The notes under the pieces: model-generated
Databases searched by the model: none
What the model was told of the DNA's origin: nothing
Seen by the model: the letters and a program-made list of their open reading frames with translations, nothing else
Program-made: the position numbers and the translations under genes
Assembly: GCA_022925895.1 (NCBI GenBank)
Contig: JAKSYS010000164.1
Span: forward strand, 1 to 64,000
DNA from: Fragilaria crotonensis
Lineage: Eukaryota; Bacillariophyta; Fragilariophyceae; Fragilariales; Fragilariaceae
DNA length: 64,000 bases
Reading direction: 5' to 3'
In this document: positions 1-11,606 of the stretch, piece after piece
Position numbering within the stretch: position 1 is the first letter of the stretch
How the letters are laid out: every line of letters starts with the position of its first letter

Positions 1-217
1 TGTTGATATTACAAGCTACCGGTACTGTATCATTCAGGATGCTATGAATCATGTATCAAGTATCAAGTACCATTATACGGTACTACATCTGCACAGTACG
101 ACTCGGGATTGAAGGATGACTCGAACAAGGTAATGCTCACTTTTCTATGTTTTAGATAATTCATAACTGAATCAAGACATGCTTTCCTGCAAGGATGATC
201 TACTTGTAGGATTAACA
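1..217 (+). repeat. 5' LTR of element 1
   Basis: Direct repeat of 6296-6513, beginning TGTTGATATT and ending GGATTAACA. The window begins exactly at the first base of the LTR. A related copy lies at 27477-27685. Confidence 0.93.
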
Positions 218-231
218 GTTTATCAGACCCA
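218..231 (+). other. Primer-binding site of element 1
   Basis: GTTTATCAGACCCA follows the 5' LTR immediately. The same 13-14 bases follow the 5' LTRs of elements 1b, 2, 3 and 5, whose LTR sequences differ, so this is a conserved functional site. Its complement contains CTGATAA, which would suit the anticodon loop of a tRNA with anticodon GAU. The bases 232-632 are the untranslated leader, with no gene seen. Confidence 0.75.
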
Positions 232-632
232 ACGGCTCAATGACATGAATGGCGCCATCCGATCGGTAGTATGGAGATCACGGTTGATCATTTCATCATG
301 GCTAAGAATGGCCGCATGTGATGAAACGATGTTGAGCAGATTACGTCGGGAATTGATGAGAAATTGCGTAGGTGTTCTCATACCCGAAAGACCGCAATAC
401 TACGATAGACGTGCCATACGGATAAGTAAATGACCGTGGCACGGAACGAATCAGTCTCTCAAAGACCGATTCGCAACAAATCTCCTAAATGTGATTAAGG
501 CAAGTCATTATCCGATCGGCATAAATGTTGGCACTCTGAAGGCGTTGGTATTCCCGGTTTTCACCCTTGTATACCCTTGCTTGTTTCTTTAGGAATTTTC
601 ACACAAGACCACACCGAACCGATATCTCGACC

Positions 633-1995
633 ATGAACGCTGCCCTCCAACGATGCGGCTTTAACGCCCCGACTGTCACGTGGTTGATTGCTCAGGGATT
701 TGCAACCCCGAATGACTTGATGCTCGCAACTGAGTCGGATCTCGACTCGATTGCCAGGAGTGTTGCTAGATCTGCACCGCGAGGAGCAGGCAACGTTACG
801 ATGCCATTCATCGCAGTGAAGAACTTGAAAGGCTTCCGTTTCTGGGCGGATGAGCGCAAGCGGACCGGGTTCGAAGCGAACCCCGAAAGTTTCACAGCTG
901 ACAAGGTTCCTGAGTTCACGGCCAAGTGCCAAGAATACCAGGAACAGAAGGAGGCAGCAAAGACGAAGATGCATCCAAGCCTGACAGTCTTAAGAAGTTG
1001 GTCAACTGGGCATTGTGGAATGAGTCCTTCCAGAATTACCTTCGTCAAATCCTTAGTGCTGCGAAGATCCCACTCGTTTACCTCACCAGGGACGAAAGGA
1101 AGCGCCAGAGAATGTTCTTGATCCAGCGGACTTTGGAAGTCCAATGGAGTACCTTATTGAAGCGACGGTACTCGAGGGACGACATTACGAATTGGATAAC
1201 CCTCGATTCTATCGGGAATTGAAGACATTTGTCGTAAACGGAGAAGGTGGTCATACATCAAGAAATTCGAGAGGTCGCAGGACGGTCGGAAGGCGTACTT
1301 GGCATTGAAGACGCAGTGTGAAGGCACCGCGTCCAAGATCACACGTAAGAACAAAGCCTACGCGTCGATCGCGAACGCGTCCTACAGTGGGTCGCGTCGC
1401 CAGTATAAATTCCAAGATTTTATCAATGTCCACCAGACCGCTCACAATGAAATCCTTGATTGTGATCCAACCGAGGCCGTCCCGAATCCAAGAAAGTTGC
1501 TGATTTTCTCAAGGGAATTACCGATCCGAAATTGGAATCTGCCGTCTCAGTGGTGCTTGGCGATCCCAAGCTGCTGAACAATTTCCAGGCATGTCAGCAA
1601 TACCTGTCGACGACCGTGGAAAACAGGGCAACCCTCGAGAGAAGTGAAAGGAACATTTCGGGCGTGAAGAGCGGTGAGAAGACGGATAAGACGGCGAAGG
1701 CAGGAAGTTGCCAAAGGGTTTTAAGTTAGAGAATAAATATTACCCGCCAAAGATCTTCCGACTTCTGAGCCAGGAGCAAAAAGACCAGCTTAAGGAGTGG
1801 GGAGACAAGAAAGGCAAGAGATCCGTGGCCGCTTTAAAGAAACAAATCAAGGAGGAGTTGAAGAACGAGATGAAGAAACTGGCAAAGGAAACGACAATGA
1901 TGGCGATGATGACCATGAGTCAAGCGCAGATGAAGCGGCCGAAGGAATTCGGTCGCGGCGCTCACAAGAAGAAGCAGAAGCTGGATAAGGCCTGA
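633..1995 (+). pseudogene. copia Gag, element 1 (frameshifted)
   Basis: Gag is the structural protein that packages retrotransposon RNA into cytoplasmic particles. The start is the ATG at 633 (Met-Asn-Ala-Ala-Leu). The reading moves between frames at about 970, 1110, 1240, 1490 and 1710 and ends in a Lys/Glu-rich tail at 1995. The identity rests on position between LTR leader and protease and on the parallel gag at 34400-35484, which shares nearly every residue. No CCHC knuckle or RGG box is visible; the basic tail may bind RNA instead. Each break looks like a one- or two-base indel when compared with the 34.4-kb copy. Untranslatable as it stands. Confidence 0.75.
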
Positions 1996-2013
1996 CAATG
2001 CAGAACCGTTGCG

Positions 2014-2995
2014 ATGGTTTCGCGGGAGGTATACTCAGTGGATTACAATGCAATACACGGAGAGTGTCATCGTTCGGGTCGGTGCGAGATGGACTCTCAC
2101 GCCGACACATGCGTGGCAGGAAGTAATTGCGTGGTTCTCGAGTATACCGGGAGATCAGCTGAGGTCGAGGCTTATTCGCCTGATTACCCGTCGAAGCAGA
2201 TTCCTATCGCAACGGTTGCAACGGCCTACGATTGTCCGACTTCCGGGGCCACGTATGTGATAATCATTAACGAAGCTCTTTACTTCGGAGACTCCTTACC
2301 ATTTTCGTTACTTTCCCCTAACCAGCTCCGGGACAACGATGTCCACGTCGACGAACGACACAGGCAACATGCACCTGACTCGATATTCGGTATTCTCGTT
2401 CCGTCCGAACCCCTACGAATCCCTTTTACCCTCGAAGGAGTTGTTGCCGGCTTTGATTCGAGACCCCAACCCAAGACGAGCTTGATAATACTGCCCTGCA
2501 TGTCGAACTCACCTCCGACGTTGAGTGGATTCCCCACCTTCGCGCTCTCGCTCGCGGAGGAGGATGTGTTGGACTCCGAAGACGAAGAGGAGATTACGAA
2601 CTTGCGAGCAAGGCGCTTGAAGGTCCTACACTCCAAGGCAACGAAACAGAAGATCAAGAGTTGCATGCAGGTTCTTGCAGCGAGCCAGTTCCCTTCGAAA
2701 TGCAAATCGCAAACGAAGTAAATCTGCTGAATCAGACCGACCCGATACTGCGAAGGGTCGCAGCACTTACGACGACAGCGGATGCGAGCTCGGAGGAGAT
2801 TGGCATTGCGGCGATACGAACTGGAGATGTGACTTCCGATGTAACCCCAGAAAATGTGGCACGACGCTGGATGGTTGGATTAGAGACGGCAAAGAACTCC
2901 TTGAAGGTGACCACAACAAGGAATCCGGTCGATACCGAATCCAGCGACGCGACGTTTTAAAACTCAGATGGCACATCTGCGCTATCCAAGGTTGA
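2014..2995 (+). pseudogene. copia protease and GAG-pre-integrase region, element 1
   Basis: The aspartic protease would cleave the polyprotein. Near 2090 the frame reads MDSHADTCV, the active-site motif form of this copia group in place of the usual Asp-Thr/Ser-Gly. About 55 codons later comes the block ending NEALYFGD, which is also present in elements 2, 3 and 5. The protease ORF runs 2014-2721; the following pre-integrase segment (2661-2995, with a TTTRN motif near 2920) is in other frames, so a frameshift lies near 2700. Confidence 0.8.
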
Positions 2996-3770
2996 GGGGG
3001 ATGTTTTACGCCGACATAATGGAACCGAAGATCAAATCAATTGATTCGCAACGATATGCTCACATTATTGGGAATGGCCGGGGATACACGAAGGCTTACC
3101 CGATGGAGCGTAAGAACGAGTCAATCTATGCGCTAGATGATTTTGTCAAGAAAGTGGGAATTCCAGAAGTATTGTTGTGCGATAACGACGCCACAATGGA
3201 AGGATGGGGCGAGTGGAAGAAGAGGATCCGGAAGTATTCAATTGATCCGAAGTACACGGAACCCTATTCACCGTTTCAGAACAAGGCTGAATTGGACATC
3301 AGAGAGTTGAAGAGGATGATCCGAAGATTCCAAGACAAGACGCGATCACCAAGAAGACTCTGGAATTATCTCGTCAACCTTTGCGGGATCAGATCCTTCG
3401 TTGCGGGACACATCCGGATCTACAAGGACGCTCTGCCTTCGAACAGGTCCATGGGTGGACACCAGATATTTCGCTCTACGTTATGCATGGTTGGTACGAA
3501 GTTATTTCTTACCTCGACAATGACAACGAGCGGAAGTTGGCATGCTGGTTAGGGCCAGCAGAAGATTATGGTGGCGGGGACGCAGCGTTCCTGTTACCGA
3601 AGTCGGCAAAGCCAATCGTGAGGAGCACGTTCTGGGCCCTAACACCTGATGAACGTGCAGATCGAAGGGAGATCGCGGAATTGTTGGAATCGATAGAAGA
3701 GAAGATAGGGATAAGCGGACAAACGAGGAGGTGGCGGAAGAGCTTGGTGAAAATCAGTTTCCCTGGTTGA
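2968..3770 (+). pseudogene. copia integrase core, element 1
   Basis: Integrase inserts the cDNA in the nucleus. The core has an Asp in FYADIM (about 3012), a second Asp in LLCDND (about 3182) and a Glu in NKAELD (about 3290). Exactly 35 residues separate the second Asp and the Glu, the D,D-35-E spacing of retroviral-type integrases. The frame changes near 3400 and 3540, and the connecting stretch to reverse transcriptase (3770-4600) is spread over several short frames, for example the block ending ANLIAECLYSQIDDDGRR at 3976-4110. Confidence 0.83.
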
Positions 3771-4607
3771 CATCTTCGGGGACTTGAATGACGCAACGGA
3801 GGACGGAGGAGAATTCGACGCTCCGACGCTGATGATTATACCCCGGAGGCTTTGATCAGTACTTAACTGCTGAGATAGTAACCGACCGCGGCGGAGATAT
3901 CCTTCGCGGCACCGTGAAAAGCCGAAAAGAGATCATGACGGAAAGCCAATTGGATCGTCAAACCCAAATCCTTTATTGGATTCCCGCGAATACCTTGTGT
4001 GTTTCGAGGACGGGACGGAGGAGACATACACTGCGAATCTAATTGCTGAGTGTTTATACTCGCAAATAGATGACGATGGTCGACGCTTGCAAGTGATGCA
4101 GGAGATCGTTGACCACGAAAGAGTCATAGTGCGCTACGAGAGGACGAGGCGTACTACTCTACCAAGACTGGACCGAAACCAAAGAGAACGACAAAGGGCT
4201 GGCGCCTATTAGTCGAATGGAAAGACGGTTCCAGTACTTGGGTACCGCTGGCAGATTTAAAGGACTCTTACCCAGTTCAAGTTGCCGACTACGCCGTTAC
4301 AAACAACCTGTCAAACGAACCAGCGTTCCGATGGTGGGTTCCATTTGTACTCAAGAAACGAGAAAGGATTCTAAAAAAGGTCAAGTCGAAATATTGGTCG
4401 GTTTCACACAAATACGGATTAGAACTCCCGAAAAGTGTCGCCCATGCGTTAGCGATCGACAAGAGAACGGGAACGGATTTCTGGACGAAGGCGATCGAAA
4501 AAGAGATTCGGAACGTTTTCCCTGCATTCGAGTTTATCGAAGACGACGACACAAAAGTTCCACCTGGGTACGAGTTCGTTGATACATATTTTGTCTTCGA
4601 CATCAAA

Positions 4608-5354
4608 ATGGACCTTACTAGAAAGGCCAGATTGGTAGCGCGAGGCAATATGACCGAGGCAACGAAGGAACAAACGTTTGCGTCTGTCGTGAGCAGAGAT
4701 ACGGTGAGACTCTTCTTCCTCTTGGCCGCTCTCAACGATTTAGACCTCTTGTCGTGTGATATTCAAAATGCTTACCTGGCGGCACCGAATAAGGAAAAGG
4801 TGTGGACTAAGTTTACTGATCAATTAGGACCTGAGTACAATGGTAAAAGAGCTATAATCGCGAAAGCTCTCTATGGCTTAAGATCGAGCGGAAGATCGTT
4901 TCGCGACTACTTGGCTAAGAATTTAAGGGAACTGGGCTTCGCGTCGTCGAAAGCTGACCCTGATCTGTGGATGAAAGCGGCGGTCAAACCGAACGGGGAC
5001 AAAGTCTACGAGTACGTCATATCGTACGTGGACGACTTGATTTTTCAAGGAATAGATCCGGAGGGCTTTATGGATGCCCTGGGACAGCGTTTTACCTTGA
5101 AGCCCGGGAGCATTAAAGAACCAGATACTTATTTGGGCGTTGACATAAAGAAATTCCGTATCCCAGATTCTGACGAGCCCGATAAGGTGCGGTGGGCGTT
5201 CGAGTCAACTTCATACGTGAAGAAGGCGATCGCCGACCTGGAAAAGGAACTTGAAGATGCCGATCTCAGACTGTTGCCAAATGCAAAGACTCCGCTGGCA
5301 AGTGGATACCGGCCTGAGTTAGACCTTTCAGCGGAGTTGGGAGCAAACAATTGA
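4608..5354 (+). pseudogene. copia reverse transcriptase, element 1
   Basis: Contains the copia RT blocks in order: LLSCDIQNAYLAAPNKE (first catalytic Asp), KALYGLRSSG, then SYVDDLIF with the paired catalytic Asp residues at about 5028. The frame stays open from 4608 to 5354 and then overlaps the RNase H frame by a few bases, so one frameshift separates the two domains. The N-terminal fingers upstream (4217-4582) are in another frame. Reverse transcribes the element RNA in particles. Confidence 0.9.
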
Positions 5355-6112
5355 ACTACTATCAAGGTTTGATTGGCGTCCTCAGATGGATTTGCGAAAT
5401 TGGGAGGATTGATGTTTTGATGCCGGTGTCGTTAATGTCGCGGTACTTGGTATCGGCACGACAAGGACATTTAGAACAAGTCTTCCATATTTTTGCATAC
5501 TTAAAGCATCATCCGAGATCGACAATGGTGTTCGACGATACGATCCCGACATTCCGAGGTGAGCGATTCGTCAAATGTGACTGGTCCGAGTTCTACCCCG
5601 ACGCAGCCGAAGCAATACCCGAAAACATGCCGACGCCACGTGGAAAGGATGTCACAATGTCATGTTTCGTGGATGCTGACCACGCAGGGTGTAGAGAGAC
5701 AAGGAGGTCACATTCAGGGATCTTAATATTCGTTAATCGAGCGCCGATACTTTGGTTTTCCAAGAGGCAGAATACGGTCGAGGCGTCTACGTATGGTTCA
5801 GAGTTACTTGCAATGCGACTATCGATTGAGATGATAGAGGGACTACGTTACAAACTGCGGATGATGGGTGTTCCGCTAACCGAGGAATGCTCCGTGTTTT
5901 GTGATAATTCGGCAGTTGTGACTAATTCCCGACCTGAATCGACACTCAAGAAGAAGCACGCTGCAATTAACTTTCACCGCGTACGCGAAGCGATTGCTGC
6001 CGGGACCATCAGGGTGGCAAAAGAAAACACACAGACGAACTTGGCAGATATCTTGACAAAGTTAATGCCAGGACCGAAGATGAAGGAGTTGTTGCATAAC
6101 ATACTCTGGTAA
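5351..6112 (+). pseudogene. copia RNase H, element 1
   Basis: This frame carries the copia C-terminal region: LIGVLRWICEIGR, then the RNase H acidic residues in CFVDADHAGC (about 5670), ASTYGSELLAM (Glu), FCDNSAVV (Asp) and a C-terminal NLADILTK block near 6040. RNase H removes the RNA strand during cDNA synthesis. The natural stop is TAA at 6110. Catalytic residues look intact; only the frameshift at its start separates it from RT. Confidence 0.88.
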
Positions 6113-6287
6113 TCGACGACCAACACCCGGGGACACGAATTGGGTAGTCGCGATATAATGGTAACTGTCCATCGAAAACAGTAGGTGACCGTCGCAGGGT
6201 TATATATGTTAACGACGTAGCCGGGGCCTCTGTCGATCGGTTCAGGAAGTGTGATTCGCCTCTGATTCAGGAACTTAATTCAGAGTC

Positions 6288-6295
6288 GCGGGGAC
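6288..6295 (+). other. Polypurine tract of element 1
   Basis: GCGGGGAC abuts the first base of the 3' LTR. The same motif precedes the 3' LTRs of elements 0 (7753), 2 and 5. It would prime plus-strand DNA. Bases 6113-6287 are 3' untranslated. Confidence 0.75.
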
Positions 6296-6513
6296 TGTTG
6301 ATATTACAAGCTACCGGTACTGTATCATTCAGGATGCTATGAATCATGTATCAAGTATCAAGTACCATTATACGGTACTACATCTGCACAGTACGACTCG
6401 GGATTGAAGGATGACTCCGAACAAGGTAATGCTCACTTTTCTATGTTTTAGATAATTCATAACTGAATCAAGACATGCTTTCCTGCAAGGATGATCTACT
6501 TGTAGGATTAACA
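6296..6513 (+). repeat. 3' LTR of element 1
   Basis: Copy of 1-217 with one extra C in ATGACTCCGAAC. It is followed at once by TATGTTGATGATG, the Tyr-Val-Asp-Asp codons of another copia RT. Confidence 0.93.
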
Positions 6514-7611
6514 TATGTTGATGATGTTTTGATTATTTCGCATGCACCGGAAGAACATTTAAAAATCATACAGGCAAATTATGAATTGAATCCGGCAAGT
6601 ATAGGACCTCCGAATCGGTATTTGGGTGCCGATGTGGAGAAGGTACAGAAGCCGGGTGATCCAACTGGTCGTGAGTACTGGTCGTTTTCTGCCAGAACAT
6701 ATGTCAAGAACGCGGTGAAGAATGTGAAATTATTGTTACAAGAAGAAGGACGAGGACTTAAGTCGACCGCTAAGACACCATTTCCGAGTTCGTCCTATCG
6801 GCCGGAGGTGGACACGACTGACGAATGCAATAGTGAGCAGGCAACCCGGTTCCAAAACTTGATTGGTGTTCTACGCTGGGCAGTCGAGTTGGGACGCCTT
6901 GATGTATACACTGAGGTGGCATTGTTGTCACAACATTTGGCCTTGCCGAGGGTTGGTCACCTCGAGGCTGTGTACCATGTGTTTGCATACTTGGCGAAAC
7001 ACGAGACATCGCGTATTATCTTCGACTCATCTGACCAGGTACCCTATGATCCGACATACCATCGTCCTGATTGGTCAGCGTTTTACGAGAACCTTGAGGA
7101 AGAATTACCGCCGAAGATGCCGGAACCCCTGGGTAAAGCGGTGACTATGCACGTGTTTGTCGACGCTAATCATGCTGGTAATGTCGTAACACGACGATCA
7201 CATACAGGAATCCTAATGTTCATTCAAAACTCACCCATTTTATGGTTAAGTCGGAGACAGAATACAGTGGAGACGTCAACGTTTGGAAGTGAATTTGTTG
7301 CAATGCGAACGGCTAGGGATCTCTGTATTGCAATGAGGTATAAATTGAGAATGTTTGGAGTGCCAATTGATGGTCCGGCTCAAGTTTACTGCGATAATCA
7401 AGGAGTGGTCAAGAATACCAGTGTCCCAGAGTCGGTGCTATCAAAGAAACACAATGCGATAAATTACCATGCGGTACGAGAGGCAGTAGCAGCTGGAGTG
7501 TTACAAGTGCATAAAGAGGATACGCAGACAAACTTGGCGGATTTGTTTACGAAAGTACTTCATGCGGATCGACGAAAGGAGTTGATAACTTCCATTTTGC
7601 ACAATTTCTGA
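6514..7611 (+). pseudogene. copia RT (C-terminal part) and RNase H, element 0, interrupted by element 1
   Basis: Directly after the 3' LTR of element 1 the frame opens with YVDDVLII, the RT catalytic motif, and stays open to a TGA at 7609. It covers the RT thumb and a full RNase H: FVDANHAGN, TSTFGSEFVAM, YCDNQGVV and a C-terminal NLADLFTK. The upstream half of this element must lie left of the window. The surviving frame has no stop or frameshift, so element 0 was probably intact when element 1 landed. The nominal start at 6475 lies in the LTR and is not a real start. Confidence 0.9.
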
Positions 7612-7752
7612 ATGCCCAAGGTTTCCACCGTTCGATTGTTTCGTTCGGTTCGGTACCTCCTGCGCGAGCATGACTCGTGGGCTACTACATGCAGGTCGAT
7701 GTTTTATTTTGTGAGGGTTCTTGCTATCATGCATACACACGACGTCCGGTTC

Positions 7753-8110
7753 GCGGGGACTGTTTAATGCTGGTCGTACTGTCTACTGTACTATCGGTGG
7801 GTCATTATATCGATCCGGACTCGTGATTCAGTCATTATGTGAACGTAACGTGTATCTTTATATATCCTACTATATTATAAATTAATTGTGTGCGTGTGTG
7901 CGTGCGTGCGTCCGTCTGTTACGGAGTATGACCACTCTGGGGTACTGGATCAAATGAATACTGTCTGAATTTTTTCGCTTCGCCAGGGTTGAGTACTGAA
8001 AGTAAACAGTAACAGTAAAAGTAGTGGTACGGAGTACGACCAGGTTGGGGGTACTGTACGTCCAGTTTCCTGTAGTAGACACTCCGATCAAATGTGAGGT
8101 ACCCACTAGT
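7753..8110 (+). repeat. Polypurine tract and 3' LTR of element 0 (right border uncertain)
   Basis: GCGGGGAC at 7753-7760 is followed by TG at 7761, as in element 1. The LTR should begin at 7761. Its 5' partner is outside the window, so the right border cannot be fixed; about 8100 is a guess. The stretch has a TATATATCC box near 7858, a GT/CG-rich tract at 7888-7917 and a twice-used motif CGGAGTAYGACCA (7924, 8029). From about 8110 to 8389 I see nothing except the probable 3' UTR of the minus-strand gene. Confidence 0.5.
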
Positions 8111-8389
8111 TATATTATAATATTGTTTTAACCTGTTGTTATTGATCTTCTTGCTTGTGTGGTAAGTGTTTCTTTGGACATGACGGCTTATCTTAAACAT
8201 CTTTTATCGCACCTTCATGTTACTGTGACCGTCTTTTCTCAATTCCCCTCTGGACATCTCAAGTAAAAGCATTGGAGTCTTTTTTATCTATTTTGAACCC
8301 TTGGCCTTAGGATTTGCCTGACATGCTATCCGCTCCCGTTCATATTGAAGATTTACGACACTATTTGAGGATTGCCAGTCGCATCTATT

Positions 8390-11005
8390 TTACACTTTTG
8401 AACTACGACCGAACCACTTAAACCCATTCTTGCCAGCTGGAGGTGTCGCATTCTTCCTAGCTGGCCTTTTCGCAATTTTTTTCTCTTCATTTCTCGAAAT
8501 TGGGAGCATCTTGTGCATCGTGTCAAAAAAGTGTTCTTCCCATGGCATCGATGGTTCCTTGTCATCCACAGGAGTGCGTGCTATTGGCGATTCAGCCGTA
8601 ACGCGTTCCGCATCATCGTCCGGAATCTCTGTGTCTCTTTCTTCGTTTCCCAGTTTATTACTCACTGACCCAACATACCTCAAGAAGGTCAGTTCGATGG
8701 ACTGGGTATTCTTGGCCTTCGATATGAGGCTACAAATATCATCAACATTCATCGCGAGGGCGCTGCGACCGTCGACGGCAGCGAGCTGGTCGCCAATGAG
8801 GATTACATCATCAGGAGACAACTTGGCTGCGTTGCCAGTCGGAAAGACGTTGGCTACCCAGCATCCACAATCATTCTCCTTAAACAACACTATGACCAAA
8901 AGGTACAATTCGTTAATCGTATTCGAAAAGATGTTTCACTGTTGTCCAACAAAGCTTACCTCCAAGTGGTAAGCCAATCTTGACAACTTTGATAACCACT
9001 TCATCCACCAACGATGCGTCACGGTAACTCTCCTCAAATTCCACGCTATGAAGCTTTTGCATCGATTGAGCGGCGTTAAGAGCCATTTCGGCGAGGCAGG
9101 GGACGCGCTCAAGGGAGTTCATTTCGCACCCATTTAATTCAGAGGCTTTCGTCTCAATTTTGTTCTGTTGCGAAGGGAGCTGCGGTCAGACTTGCGGCAA
9201 GGCGTTGTCATTCCTAAAATGTCGAACTTACTTGGTCCACTGGCCCGCCGCGGAGCAGCCATTCGGTCGCGAACGAATCGAATGGGGACAATTTCTCGTC
9301 TTCAACATCCTTCACTTCAACCGCAACTGAGGGCTTAACAAAACGTTGCATTCTGGGTAAGGAAAGAGCGCATGTTCTTTACTGTCCACATCCTTGGTAT
9401 CGGGCGATGCGCAGTCGGGAGACGGGAGGCCAAGAGCCTCACCAACGAGATTGACCCGCCTTCAAGAAATTCCCAAATGGCACCGAAAGGATCATCTTCT
9501 GCAGGAACCACTCTTGCGGGTGATTCCGCTTCAGCCTTCTCGACCGTACCTGCAGTCTTGTCCTCTCGCGACGCACTCGAGCCTCGACTTGTATCACTTA
9601 TGTTGTCACCGTTCGTGGTGAATGAGGCACCATTTCCTTGACTGGCATTCACTATCCCATCCTCTACGAGGGTTCCGAGAGTTTCGGATGCGCAAGATTC
9701 CATGTCGAATTTCTTGTTTTGCTTGTTCCTGTGAGAGCGCCGGCCAGGTTTGCTCGAATTTGGATGGCCGATAAACAAAAAGTCCTTGAAGACATCTTCC
9801 ACCTCACTCTCCATGCTTTTGGTATACTCCGAATTGAGACTGTAACCCGACGCAACAGTTTCGATCCCGGCCGATTCTCCGTCCTCCTTCTTCTCCTGAA
9901 CCATCTGCAAAATCGTGTTGTCCTTCGCGCCACAGCAAACCAAATTAGAAAGTCTTAGCTCTGCCACTTTCGAAAGCTTTTGGGGTGTTCCCTGAAGATT
10001 TCGATCCTTTCGTTGGTATGCTTGCAGCGTATGCTTTTGCAGATTGTCATCACCCTCTTCAGGAGAATTATAGTCAAAGGCAACATCAGCCATTCTCAAG
10101 CTCTTGCCCTCATCAGCACCTTCAAGGTTGAAAAGAGAGTCATCGTCGCAGGCCCAACATGCGACAAGAGGGACCAACCTCGCTAATCCTAGCTTCTCGC
10201 TCAGTTTTCTGGGCGAACTGTCGGTGGCGCTTCCCGGCGACAAATCAAACTCTTCGTAGTTTTGCACTGCCTCATCTGTTGCGTTCGAAATGAATGGCAA
10301 CTGACAAGGCTCAATGTTTAGGCAGTTCGTTAGGAAAGGCATGGTTGCATCTGATTGAGCCAGCGAGAGAGCATACGGTGGAGAACTGGGATACTGCATC
10401 TGCTGCGTAAGGATACTCGGAGGTGAAGCAGATCGACAACGGTGATAGTCACTGTCGTAGGCAGGGAGTAAATGCTTATCTCGCCGACCATATCCACCAG
10501 TCTCGAATAAGCCCGTGTCAGGCGAGGAGTCGCTACAAAGAATGACGAGCTCGTCCTCATAAGCGTCCGCGCACGCGGATGGTTCGTAAGTGCGTTGCAT
10601 TGGTGAAAGGTAACGCGGAGGTGTGCAAAGCGGTACAGGGCGTGACGGTCCCAATTGGTCGAAGGGCATCTCGTCGTCATTCCAGCCAGCTTCGCGCCGA
10701 GGCTTTGGTGGTGGAGTGAGTCTCGATGGTGGATTAGATGTCTGAGGGGCAACTTTTCTCTGGCTATTTTCAACACTTGCTCTTAGGTGGCTTTGGTCAA
10801 ACGTTGAAAAACTCTTTGAGTTAGGCGTGGACGGTGAACTTGAAGACGCAGAAACAGTTGACGGAGTGTAAGTCTCGCGTTGTCCAAGGAGGCTGAATCC
10901 TGTGTCCCCAAAAGGATTAAAGATCTGGTCGAGGATCTGGTTCGATAGTCTTGTGCTGTCCCTACTAAGGGACTGATTGTGTTTGTCGCTTCTAGAGCCC
11001 ATCAT
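8390..11005 (-). CDS. PDZ-domain protein, host gene with four exons
   Basis: The only convincing host gene. Proposed exons on the minus strand: 11005-9443, 9333-9232, 9164-8960 and 8889-8390, joined through GT-AG introns of 109, 67 and 70 bp (donors GTGAGG, GTAAGT, GTAAGC), giving about 789 residues. The frame is open upstream to an in-frame TAA at 11048-11050; the first ATG is at 11005. The first about 520 residues are Ser/Pro/acidic and look disordered. A PDZ domain spans exons 3-4: carboxylate loop PLGVLF, then WVANVFPTGNAAKLSPDD and the helix NVDDICSLISKAK. The tail is basic (EEKKIAKRPARK). PDZ domains bind C-terminal peptides, so it is probably a scaffold; partner unknown. The first intron is the least certain. 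Confidence 0.82.
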
Positions 11006-11057
11006 CGCCGCACTCTGCTTGACTTTTTTAACCGGGAATCGCCACACTTACAACTTA

Positions 11058-11084
11058 GAGCATGCGCACCGGTAGCGCTATTTT
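11058..11084 (+). repeat. Left terminal inverted repeat of the DNA transposon
   Basis: Inverse match to 20460-20486, two mismatched positions. It ends 53 bp from the start codon of the PDZ gene, so the gene's upstream region is transposon sequence. Confidence 0.72.
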
Positions 11085-11242
11085 GTAGCGTCTTTAGAAA
11101 CTTAAGGTGTCTTTAGCCCCAAACATTGAAAAGTGTAGGACAAAAAAGGACAATTTTGGCGATCCTCGCTATCTCCAGATTTCCAATACCACTAAAATCG
11201 TAGTCGTACATCCTGTTCCTGACTTCATGACCTTTCCAAATC

Positions 11243-11601
11243 TTACATGGTCTGTAGGAGTACAGTACGGTCGTGACTCCAGCAAACTGGCTGGGCAGAA
11301 ACTGCTACTCAAGTACAGTATCCGTCCTACTAGCACACGGTGCACCTGCGCCTTCGCAGGGTCGTCCCAAGCAACGGTACACTACTACCATCCATCGGTT
11401 CGCTCACAGGGACGGATTTCGAATTCGGGGGCAGTTCGGCTTCCAGCTGTTTCGCCAAGGGAATCCACAAGCGAACTCAAGCGGGAACGCGCCAAGTCGC
11501 AGCAGGAGTGGAAAAACTAGGCTCACATCTATCCATCACCGGATCGATTGTGCCATTCACTCCCTGCAACCAAGTTACTACTAGTTTAAGTCTTTTAATT
11601 T
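11243..11601 (+). repeat. Split direct repeat A1
   Basis: 359 bp, starting TTACATGGTCTGTAGG, repeated at 18181-18539. It probably holds promoter and leader, since the gag ATG is six bases beyond its end. Confidence 0.9.
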
Positions 11602-11606
11602 GTTCA

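Larger units (their letters stand above)
1..6513 (+). mobile_element. Ty1/copia LTR retrotransposon, element 1 (full length, frameshifted)
   Basis: The same sequence stands at 1-217 and 6296-6513 as direct LTRs starting TG and ending CA. Between them come a primer-binding site, gag, protease, integrase, reverse transcriptase and RNase H in copia order, then a purine tract directly before the 3' LTR. The LTRs differ by about one base (an extra C in the 3' copy), so the insertion is young, yet the coding region is split over several frames. The element interrupts an older copia pol (6514 onward). The left target duplication lies outside the window. Confidence 0.93.

Noticed and set aside
179-433. 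Small ORF at the LTR/leader border
   Set aside because: It starts in the LTR and is only a chance frame; the same start recurs at 6475 before element 0 RT.
560-1144. Minus-strand ORFs opposite element 1 gag
   Set aside because: Shadow frames of the gag sequence with no domain of their own.
7888-7917. GT/CG tract as a Z-DNA element or regulatory site
   Set aside because: Short and imperfect; nothing supports a function.
11006-11047. Start of the PDZ gene at 11047
   Set aside because: The codon there is GTG and an in-frame TAA precedes it; the first ATG is at 11005.
11340-11606. ORF extension upstream of the DIRS gag ATG
   Set aside because: It lies in repeat A1 and is duplicated at 18278; the ATG at 11607 just after A1 is the better start.
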